6,042 nucleotides of DNA. Origin: Syntrophomonadaceae bacterium. Its GTDB lineage: Bacteria > Bacillota > Dethiobacteria > DTU022. The translations under genes were made by a program, and so were the position numbers. The DNA lies in contig SKWE01000258.1 of NCBI GenBank assembly GCA_007129055.1, positions 1-6,042 of the forward strand, read 5' to 3'. Positions 1-5,630 of the stretch are shown here, in pieces. The notes beneath the pieces were generated by a model. That model did no database searches and was not told the origin of the DNA. It worked only from the letters and a program-made list of their open reading frames with translations. Each line of letters opens with the position of its first letter. Positions within the stretch are counted from its first letter, which is position 1.

Positions 1-795
1 AACCCCTATACTGATACCAGAATTCTCTGTGGAGATCCGCAGAGTGAAGTCAAGCGGATGATGGTTGGGGTTGATATTGAAGTTGGAGAAGTAATGCTTG
101 CTGACCGTTTGGCTGAAAAAGGAAAGCCTGTTGACCTGATCATGGCTCATCACCCGGAAGGAAAAGCCCTTGCAGAGCTGCATGAAGTCATGCATCTGCA
201 GGAGGATATTATGGCCCGTTACGGTGTTCCCATAAATGTTGCAGAGTCGATAATGGCTTCCCGGATCAGTGAAGTTAAGCGCGGCCTGATGCCCATTAAC
301 CACAACAGGGCCATTGATGCAGCAAAAATTCTTGGCATTGCCATGCTCTGTGCCCATACGGTAGCCGACAACCAGGTTACCGCTTTTCTGCAGGATATGT
401 TTGATGGTGAAAAACCCCGCACGTTAGGGGATATAATAAAACTGCTGAAGGATATTCCCGAATACAGCGAAGCTGCCAAAAACGGGGCAGGCCCTGATAT
501 AATCCAGGGCAGCAAGGAACGCCGCGCCGGCAAGGTGCTGGTAGATATGACCGGTGGGACCAGCGGTTCAGAGAACGCCTATGAAAAACTATCCCAGGCC
601 GGGATAGGAACAATTGTGGGAATGCATATGACCGATAAGCATCGCAAAGAGGCTGAAAAGCATCACATAAACGTAGTAATTGCGGGCCATATTGCCAGCG
701 ATTCGCTGGGTATGAACCTGCTCCTTGATGGTATCGAAAAGCAGGGAGTTGAAATTGTTCCCTGCTCGGGCATCATCAGGCACAAACGCAGTTAA
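1..795 (+). CDS. NIF3/DUF34-family metal-binding protein (5' end outside window)
   Basis: Reading frame 1 is open from the first base, so the gene enters from the left; 264 residues and the TAA stop (793-795) are visible. The Met codons at 58 and 61 are probably internal, because the 19 preceding codons read as ordinary protein and no SD precedes them. Family signs: an HH pair in the context DLIMAHHPEG (148-153), the classic NIF3 di-metal ligand pair; an Asp in HTVADNQV, at the place of the conserved metal-binding Asp; and a C-terminal GHIASDSLGMN segment matching the GH-x3-E region of the family. NIF3 proteins adopt a toroidal fold with a two-metal site. Many are annotated 'GTP cyclohydrolase 1 type 2', but the biochemical role is unsettled. 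Here the last ligand motif is H-x3-D rather than H-x3-E. The gene converges on the synthetase and shares its terminal TTAA. Family assignment is firm; function is not. Confidence 0.85.
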   Translation, partial: NPYTDTRILCGDPQSEVKRMMVGVDIEVGEVMLADRLAEKGKPVDLIMAHHPEGKALAELHEVMHLQEDIMARYGVPINVAESIMASRISEVKRGLMPINHNRAIDAAKILGIAMLCAHTVADNQVTAFLQDMFDGEKPRTLGDIIKLLKDIPEYSEAAKNGAGPDIIQGSKERRAGKVLVDMTGGTSGSENAYEKLSQAGIGTIVGMHMTDKHRKEAEKHHINVVIAGHIASDSLGMNLLLDGIEKQGVEIVPCSGIIRHKRS

Positions 796-2900
796 AGAAC
801 TATCCGCACCCTGGCGTCAAGGGCCATTATTCCTTCACCTTCAGGGAATACCCGAACAGGATTAATGTCAAGTTCCTTGATGCCGGGGAAATCGGTCAGC
901 AGGTGTGATGTGCGGACAATTAAGTCCACGAAAGCCTCAATATCACCGGCATTTTGACCGCGTAACCCCGATAATATTTCTGCGGAAGTAAGCTTGTCTA
1001 ACCTCTTTTTAACGCTCTCAGTCCTGGCCGGGCAGGTTACATTTGCCACATCTTTGAAGGCCTCAACCAAAATACCGCCCATACCGAAGAGAACAACCGG
1101 GCCAAAGGAAGGATCCTGGCTGCCGCCTACGAACATGTCGTAACCCTGCGGCGCCATTTTTTGAATTCTAACCCCCATGAATAAAGCATCTTTATTGTAA
1201 GCTATCAGGTTTTCCCTGATCTTTAGAAAACCAGAGACAACCTGTTCAGCGTCTTCTAAACCCAGTAATACCCCCCCGGCATCAGATTTATGTAGTGCAT
1301 CAGGTGAAATCACCTTCATCACAACGGGAAAACCAATCTTTTCTGCTACTTCAACTGCTTCTTCCTCACTGGTTGCTATGCCGGAAGGTGCAACCTTTAT
1401 GCCATAAGCGTTTAAAAGTTCAAGGGCTTCTTCCCCATAATCTCCCTGCCTGTCCTGCATCCACCGCCTGGCTGCGATATGGTCAATATCCTGTGGAGGG
1501 GTTATGGCAGACTGATCTTTAAGCTCTTCACGCTTATCATGGTATTTCATTTGCATGCTAAGGGCGGTTATCATTTCCTCGGGGCTGTTGAAAATTGGAA
1601 ATTCTACATAGCGCTTGGCCTGCTGGATCATGCTGGTTGGTCCGAAAAGACAAATTCCAAGCGGTTTGCCCGCGGATAGTATTGAACCCCAGGCTTCCTT
1701 GGACAGGTCAGTTAAAAACATTTTCTGGAAAATATTCTCACCCTGGGGCATTTGCGGGCGTTGGCTGATATAGATGGATCCGTCAACCTGGTCCGAATGC
1801 ATGACTGAATAGAGAACGTGGGCGGTAAGCTTGGGATCGTAAATGTCACCCATATCCAGGGGATTGGAAAAATTAATTACACCTGCATTGCTGAACTGTT
1901 TTAAACTGTCATAAAACTGGTCACCCATGTCGGCAAACTCAAAACCTGCTTTCTCGCAGAGGTCCGCTCCTAAAACGGCAAAACCCCCTGCAGGGCTCAT
2001 TACCATGATTCTTTTTCCTCTCATCGGGGGCAGGAGGAAAGCCTTGGAGACTTCAATAAAATCGAGGAAATTGGAGATGCGAATCACACCGGCCTCTTCG
2101 AAAGCTGAATTAATAATTGCTTCATCGCTGCTCAGGGCGGCTGTATGACTCATGGCAGCCGCTTTTCCTGCTGATGTAGTATTGGCCTTGAAGACAATAA
2201 TCGGCTTATCAATATTTTTGGCTGTTTCGACGAATTTCCGGCCGCGGTTAATACTTTCCAGGTAAAGGCAGATAATTTTGGTTTGGGGATCCTGCCCGTA
2301 ATACTCTAAAAAATCAACTTCGTCAAGATCAAGCTTATTGCCGATACTGGCGAATTTAGCCAGGCCTATTTTTTCATCAAAGAGGTAGTTTAACATGGTC
2401 AGGGCAACGCCGCCGCTCTGAGATATTATTGATAGTTCTCCCTTGGGGGCTTTATGCAGCGCCACAAATGGCAGGCAGAGCCCGTTGTCGGTATTAGCAA
2501 CAGTGACGCTGTTCGGACCGACGAAACGGATTCCATATTTTCTGGCAGTGGCGAGCAGGTTGTCGGCAAGCTTTTTCCCCTCATCGCTGTATTCAGAGAA
2601 ACCTCCGGAAGGGATAGCCATCCTCCTGATGCCAAATTTTCCGCAGCGGTCCATCATACCGGGTATCAGTTGGGCCGGTATCATGCAGTAAGCTAAATCG
2701 GGAACCTCTGGCAGGTCTTCTATATTCTTATACATTCTTATTCCATCAACATGAATATCGTCACTGCGTTCATTAACCCCAAAAATCCTGCCTCGGTAAC
2801 CCCAGCGCAGCAGGTTTTCAAGGGTAAGCCTTGGTATGTTGGTTGGTTTAGATGATAATCCGATGATAACTATCGATTCCGGGTAAAAAATTTTCTGCAT
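792..2900 (-). CDS. Acetyl/acyl-CoA synthetase, ADP-forming (fused alpha-beta, CoA-binding plus ATP-grasp)
   Basis: This is a cytoplasmic enzyme of 702 residues, the usual size for single-chain NDP-forming acyl-CoA synthetases, which convert acyl-CoA + ADP + Pi to acid + CoA + ATP. Order: a Rossmann CoA-binding domain (about 1-130, with SIVIIGLSSKP and the SGGFSE and GPNS motifs); succinyl-CoA-ligase-like domains (about 155-450, SQSGGVALT), carrying the putative phospho-His at residue 252 in MSHTAAL; and a C-terminal ATP-grasp beta part (about 480-702) with SPDALHKSDAGGV, whose His537 matches the second phosphorylated His of the family, ending in ELDINPV. Start choice: ATG at 2900 has GGAGG 8 nt upstream. 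A start at 2915 would add five residues, but its ATG overlaps that SD and it has no SD of its own. The gene stands alone, divergent from the signal peptidase and convergent with the NIF3 gene. Acetate, propionate or branched/aryl acids could be the substrate; the sequence does not tell. Confidence 0.92.
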   Translation of the reverse strand: MQKIFYPESIVIIGLSSKPTNIPRLTLENLLRWGYRGRIFGVNERSDDIHVDGIRMYKNIEDLPEVPDLAYCMIPAQLIPGMMDRCGKFGIRRMAIPSGGFSEYSDEGKKLADNLLATARKYGIRFVGPNSVTVANTDNGLCLPFVALHKAPKGELSIISQSGGVALTMLNYLFDEKIGLAKFASIGNKLDLDEVDFLEYYGQDPQTKIICLYLESINRGRKFVETAKNIDKPIIVFKANTTSAGKAAAMSHTAALSSDEAIINSAFEEAGVIRISNFLDFIEVSKAFLLPPMRGKRIMVMSPAGGFAVLGADLCEKAGFEFADMGDQFYDSLKQFSNAGVINFSNPLDMGDIYDPKLTAHVLYSVMHSDQVDGSIYISQRPQMPQGENIFQKMFLTDLSKEAWGSILSAGKPLGICLFGPTSMIQQAKRYVEFPIFNSPEEMITALSMQMKYHDKREELKDQSAITPPQDIDHIAARRWMQDRQGDYGEEALELLNAYGIKVAPSGIATSEEEAVEVAEKIGFPVVMKVISPDALHKSDAGGVLLGLEDAEQVVSGFLKIRENLIAYNKDALFMGVRIQKMAPQGYDMFVGGSQDPSFGPVVLFGMGGILVEAFKDVANVTCPARTESVKKRLDKLTSAEILSGLRGQNAGDIEAFVDLIVRTSHLLTDFPGIKELDINPVRVFPEGEGIMALDARVRIVL

Positions 2901-2908
2901 AGCCCTAT

Positions 2909-2913
2909 CCTCC
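2909..2913 (-). promoter_or_regulatory. Shine-Dalgarno of the acyl-CoA synthetase
   Basis: GGAGG on the minus strand lies 8 nt before the ATG at 2900. It decides the start in favour of 2900 over the in-frame ATG at 2915, whose last base G is the first G of this SD. Confidence 0.8.
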
Positions 2914-2951
2914 ATAAATCTTTGTTATATACCTGGATCTCTGGTTTACTC

Positions 2952-2996
2952 ACCTGTCCCCCTGGCACAACGGGTTACAGGTTAGCGATTACAGGT
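2952..2996. repeat. ACCTGT/ACAGGT inverted repeat plus TTACAGGT direct repeat in the divergent intergenic region
   Basis: ACCTGT (2952-2957) is the reverse complement of ACAGGT (2977-2982). Inside, CCC (2960-2962) can pair with GGG (2972-2974) across a 2x2 internal loop, leaving a 9-nt loop. The octamer TTACAGGT occurs at 2975-2982 and again at 2989-2996, with 14 bp between starts. The cluster lies between the divergent synthetase and signal peptidase genes, just upstream of the rightward promoter. It could be an operator, a structured leader of the synthetase mRNA, or a chance or degenerate repeat. The repeats are visible; any regulatory role is inference. Confidence 0.45.
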
Positions 2997-3006
2997 ATCA
3001 AAAAGT

Positions 3007-3041
3007 TTGACTCCTGTTATTTTATCATAAAATGCTATAAT
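3007..3041 (+). promoter_or_regulatory. Sigma-A-type extended -10 promoter for the signal peptidase gene
   Basis: A perfect TATAAT (3036-3041) is preceded by TG one base away (TGCTATAAT, 3033-3041), an extended -10. TTGACT (3007-3012) looks like a -35 but is 23 bp from the -10, too long for normal spacing, so the extended -10 probably carries the activity. TAAAAT at 3028-3033 is 15 bp from TTGACT and is a poorer alternative. The expected transcript start near 3048 leaves a leader of about 29 nt that includes the GAGGAGG SD and ends at the GTG start. Confidence 0.65.
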
Positions 3042-3060
3042 CATATTAGTAGATGAAGGC

Positions 3061-3067
3061 GAGGAGG
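3061..3067 (+). promoter_or_regulatory. Shine-Dalgarno setting the GTG start of the signal peptidase
   Basis: GAGGAGG lies 9 nt upstream of GTG at 3077. The upstream in-frame ATG at 3053 has no SD and would sit only about 5 nt from the predicted transcript start. Its first codons would be the SD itself (residues ARR). Confidence 0.75.
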
Positions 3068-3076
3068 AAATTAACA

Positions 3077-3667
3077 GTGGATGAAGTAAAAAAACCGGTA
3101 AAAATATTTTCCTGGCTGAAACAGCTTTTATTTATTCTTATCCTAACCCTCCTGATTTCCGTGTTCCTGATCCAAACCTATAATGTAAACGATGTTTCCA
3201 TGGAGCCGACCTTTGACCGACAGGGGAACAGGGTTCTGGTTTTTCTAACTCCATATATTTTAAACGGGGAACCAAATTTCGGTGATATTGTCATTATAGA
3301 TAGCAGGCCAGATGGCAGGCGGACTATTGTCGACCGTTTTCTCGATAGTCCCCTGATATCCCTGGCGTTGAAAAGGGTTAATGAACACATGTGGATTAAA
3401 AGGGTAATCGGGCTGCCCGGCGACAGGTTAGAATTCAATGATGGTTATGTTTACCGAAACAGCGTGAAACTGGAAGAAGGTTACATAATGGGGCAGATGA
3501 GAGAAGAGTTTGATCCGGTAGTTGTTCCGGAAGGTCATGTTTTTATCATGGGCGATAACCGCAATAGGAGCAGCGACAGCAGGCAGATCGGACCTCTTCC
3601 AGTTGAAAATATCCAGGGCAGGGTTATCCTGCGTTTCTTACCCCTGGATAAACTTGAAATGTATTAG
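3077..3667 (+). CDS. lepB: Type I signal peptidase (S26 family)
   Basis: The membrane-bound serine protease cleaves signal peptides from exported proteins on the outer face of the membrane. From the GTG start it has 196 residues (204 from the ATG at 3053). A single N-terminal membrane anchor (about 13-35) is preceded by a Lys-rich cytoplasmic tail, as in Gram-positive SipS-type enzymes. The catalytic Ser41 is in VSMEPTF, the catalytic Lys108 in WIKRVIGLPGD, and the conserved GDNRNRSSDSR box spans 160-170, followed by IGPLP. The Ser/Lys dyad and all core boxes are intact. Between the DIVII strand and the catalytic Lys there is a stretch of about 31 residues (75-105) where B. subtilis SipS has only a handful, so this copy carries an insertion of about 25 residues. 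The gene has its own promoter and is followed by a terminator-like hairpin, so it may be monocistronic despite facing the same way as the operon downstream. Confidence 0.93.
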   Translation: MDEVKKPVKIFSWLKQLLFILILTLLISVFLIQTYNVNDVSMEPTFDRQGNRVLVFLTPYILNGEPNFGDIVIIDSRPDGRRTIVDRFLDSPLISLALKRVNEHMWIKRVIGLPGDRLEFNDGYVYRNSVKLEEGYIMGQMREEFDPVVVPEGHVFIMGDNRNRSSDSRQIGPLPVENIQGRVILRFLPLDKLEMY

Positions 3668-3684
3668 AGGAAAAATCATACTTG

Positions 3685-3717
3685 GGGACGATGCCGGTTT
3701 CAAACCGCAGTCCCTTT
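3685..3717 (+). terminator. Terminator-like hairpin after the signal peptidase gene
   Basis: GGGAC (3685-3689) pairs with GTCCC (3710-3714), TGC (3692-3694) with GCA (3707-3709), and GGTTT (3696-3700) with AAACC (3702-3706), up to 13 bp with two small left-side bulges; steric limits open the innermost pair or two. The stem starts 18 nt after the signal peptidase stop. Only TTT follows it, then GCC, so the U-tract is weak and termination may be partial. Its position supports a transcript end; the short T-run argues against a strong one. Confidence 0.5.
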
Positions 3718-3743
3718 GCCACCCTAAATTAGACTGTTAAGCT
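3716..3743 (+). promoter_or_regulatory. Weak candidate promoter for the liaFSR-like operon
   Basis: TTGCCA (3716-3721) and TAAGCT (3738-3743) are 16 bp apart, with TG one base before the -10 (TGTTAAGCT, an extended -10). The -10 is a poor match. TATAGT at 3743-3748 is the other option, but its spacing to TTGCCA is 21 bp. A start near 3750 would place most of the second hairpin in the leader. Confidence 0.25.
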
Positions 3744-3782
3744 ATAGTCAGCAGCACCGGAGCGGTAGCCTGCAGCTTATAC
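3736..3782 (+). other. Two-tier inverted repeat just upstream of the liaF-like gene
   Basis: The outer arms TAAGCT (3738-3743) and AGCTTA (3774-3779) are exact reverse complements, extended by GT/AC at 3736-3737 and 3781-3782 around a bulged T. The inner arm CAGCACCG (3752-3759) pairs with 3763-3772 through two single-base bulges around a GAG loop. No T-run follows, and the structure ends one base before the purine-rich ribosome-binding region (AGGAAAGGGG, 3783-3792), so it is not a normal terminator. It could be a leader structure affecting translation or a dyad bound by a regulator such as the LiaR-like protein. The role is inferred. Confidence 0.4.
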
Positions 3783-3801
3783 AGGAAAGGGGTAATAAAA
3801 A

Positions 3802-4575
3802 ATGAAACGTCGTTTATGGGGAATAATTTTCTTGATTCTGGGTGTGCTGGTTTTAATCCAGGTCACCGGGGTTTACGAACTGGGTCTCTCATTCTGGCCT
3901 GTTGTTCTTTTCTTCCTGGGCCTGGTGATTCTGTGGGAAAGCATTGATCACGGTTTTATCTCCTGGATCACCCTGGGTTTGGGGTTATGGGTTGGTGGAA
4001 TCGGTTTGTTCGGTATTCTATCAAATGCCGGTGCATCGACACTTACCGGCAGTGATATTGCCCGTTATGGTTGGCCGCTTCTACTGGTTGGAATTGGTCT
4101 TTCCATCCTGATCGGCGAAAAAGCCTGTTTTGTCGGCCGCTATTGGAGCGGATCGGAAGATGGGGAAGCCAGCTGGAAAACTAACAGATCAATGCGGCAC
4201 ATTGGTGATTTATACCATGGCCGTACTGCATGGGTGCTTGACCAGGACCAGGAGTTTTATCATGGAATAGGTGACGTGGTAATCGATCTGACAACCGCTG
4301 AGATTATGCCGGGTTCACACAGAGTATTTGTTAAAGCCGGTATCGGGGAAATTACAATCAGGGTGCCGGATGGAGTTAACCTTGACATTGAAACTTCGGT
4401 AGGGATTGGTGAACTCGATCTTTTTGGGGAACAGAGGTCAGGCTTCACCGGGTTCTCACTGCACAGGGTGGTTAACGCCGATGGTGCGGAAGCAACGGTT
4501 AAAATTGAATCTAAACTGGGGATTGGTGACACTAAAGTGCTTTACATGCCAGTGCCTCCGGGGGTGTCCCGGTGA
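3802..4575 (+). CDS. liaF: LiaF-like membrane protein (LiaI-LiaF-type TM region plus toastrack-like C-terminal domain)
   Basis: There are 257 residues. The N-terminal half has four hydrophobic segments (about 5-25, 30-47, 53-73 and 88-105) in the LiaF/LiaI arrangement (opening RRLWGIIFLILGVLVL, then FWPVVLFFLGLVIL). A linker of about 45 residues follows. The C-terminal domain from about 152 is a beta-rich repeat with four GIG(D/E) turns at 155-158, 180-183, 201-204 and 240-243, each followed by a beta strand, as in the LiaF C-terminal (DUF2154/toastrack) domain. In Bacilli LiaF inhibits the kinase LiaS until envelope damage occurs. The gene order here (LiaF-like, LiaS-like, LiaR-like) supports the same job. 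ATG 3802 has AGGGG (3788-3792) 9 nt upstream. The stop overlaps the kinase start by 4 nt (GTGA), implying translational coupling. Strict orthology to liaF is inferred from order and architecture, not from alignment. Confidence 0.82.
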   Translation: MKRRLWGIIFLILGVLVLIQVTGVYELGLSFWPVVLFFLGLVILWESIDHGFISWITLGLGLWVGGIGLFGILSNAGASTLTGSDIARYGWPLLLVGIGLSILIGEKACFVGRYWSGSEDGEASWKTNRSMRHIGDLYHGRTAWVLDQDQEFYHGIGDVVIDLTTAEIMPGSHRVFVKAGIGEITIRVPDGVNLDIETSVGIGELDLFGEQRSGFTGFSLHRVVNADGAEATVKIESKLGIGDTKVLYMPVPPGVSR

Positions 4576-5630
4576 GCGAAGGGAGAAACTTTGGTTTGCA
4601 GTGGCGACTGACGGCCATCATAATGGCTTCCAGCGCTGCTGCTGCCTTAGTTGCCTTATTCGTATACCTGCTCTTAAAGGAACTTGGCTTTGAGCAAATA
4701 CCGGCAGTCGGGTTTAGTATAGCCGCCGGTTTTGCTGTTGGTTTGGTGGGTACTGTTAGCGGTTCCCTGCTTTCCCGCTCCGTTAAGCTAAGATTATGGG
4801 AAGCAGGGAGGATGGCCGGCCGTATAGCCGATGGCGATTACCTGGCCCGCCTGGATGTTGGGCAGGATGACGAGGTCGGCTGGCTTGAAGAACAGCTTAA
4901 CCGGATGGCAGAACAGCTTGAAATAGCAATCGGTTCCCTGCGGGATCTGGCTGAGCAGAACCGCATCCTGGCAGAGGAAGCAGGCCGGGGAGCAGCCCTG
5001 GAAGAAAGAATGCGGCTGGCACGCGATCTTCATGACACGGTTAACCAGCAGCTCTTTGTTTTGGCCATGCGGACAGCGGCTGTAAAACGTAAACTGGAAG
5101 AAGCTGGACTGGACCGGGCACCGCTGATCGATGAAGTGGGGAGTTTGGAAGAGTTGTCGCGCCAGGCACACAGCCAGATCCGGGAGTTGATCTTGCAGCT
5201 AAGGCCTGTTGCCCTTGATAAAGAGGGGCTGGGCGCGGCCCTAAAAGAATACTTGCAAAACAGTTCAGCAGCTGAAGACTGGCGTTTGCAGTACGATGTT
5301 GATACAGGGATAAAAGCTTCCGGTGCGCTGGGTGAAACCCTGTTTCGCATAACCCAGGAAGCAATAAATAATATCAGTAAACATGCGAAGGCAGAAAGAG
5401 TATATGTTTCCCTGCAAAAAGAAGGATCCTCGATCAAGCTTCAGATAAAAGATGACGGCCTGGGGTTCGACAGAAAAAAAGTCAGCAAGCCGACAGCTGT
5501 TGGACTTACCGGCATCAGGGAGAGAGTAAAAAGCATTGGAGGCGAATTGGACATTTTGTCCACGCCGGGTAAAGGTACGCAGATCCTGGTTTCTGTTCCA
5601 GATGAAGGTGAAAGGGAGAATAAGCAATGA
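4572..5630 (+). CDS. liaS: LiaS-like sensor histidine kinase (NarL/LuxR-partner HisKA_3 type)
   Basis: There are 352 residues. Two membrane helices (about 12-35 and 45-68) are separated by only about ten residues, so almost nothing is exposed outside: the layout of an intramembrane-sensing kinase. Then come a HAMP domain (about 69-123, with GDYLARL and DDEVGWL), a short helix, and the HisKA_3 dimerisation domain with the phospho-accepting His154 in RLARDLHDTVNQQLF. The HATPase domain has the N box (QEAINNISKHAKA, Asn266), the G1 box DDGLGFD (294-300) and the G2 box GLTGIRERVKSIGG (311-324). All catalytic motifs are intact. The GTG start at 4572 overlaps the liaF-like stop by 4 nt. No strong SD is seen (a GGGGGTG lies at 4560-4566), so initiation probably depends on coupling. 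The next in-frame ATG (4623) falls inside the first helix. The stop overlaps the regulator start (ATGA). The signal is probably relayed by the LiaF-like protein; this is inferred. Confidence 0.92.
   Translation: MSEGRNFGLQWRLTAIIMASSAAAALVALFVYLLLKELGFEQIPAVGFSIAAGFAVGLVGTVSGSLLSRSVKLRLWEAGRMAGRIADGDYLARLDVGQDDEVGWLEEQLNRMAEQLEIAIGSLRDLAEQNRILAEEAGRGAALEERMRLARDLHDTVNQQLFVLAMRTAAVKRKLEEAGLDRAPLIDEVGSLEELSRQAHSQIRELILQLRPVALDKEGLGAALKEYLQNSSAAEDWRLQYDVDTGIKASGALGETLFRITQEAINNISKHAKAERVYVSLQKEGSSIKLQIKDDGLGFDRKKVSKPTAVGLTGIRERVKSIGGELDILSTPGKGTQILVSVPDEGERENKQ

Noticed and set aside
219..613. Minus-strand open frames inside the NIF3-family gene
   Set aside because: Antisense shadows of a well-recognised coding frame, with no SD or recognisable domain.
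1295..2696. Plus-strand open frames (66-82 codons) opposite the synthetase gene
   Set aside because: Shadows of a strongly supported family gene; compositions look like antisense translation.
2924..2952. Possible minus-strand promoter for the synthetase: TATAAC (2929-2924) with TGAGTA 17 bp upstream
   Set aside because: The -35 is a poor match and the leader would be very short; not strong enough to annotate, though the spacing is acceptable.
3522..3740. 72-codon plus-strand frame crossing the end of the signal peptidase into the gap
   Set aside because: It starts inside the conserved GDNR region in another frame, and its tail covers the terminator-like hairpin; no SD support.
3668..3801. 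Riboswitch or T-box in the gap before the operon
   Set aside because: I found no T-box motif or known riboswitch core, and the gap is too short for most classes; only hairpins can be supported.
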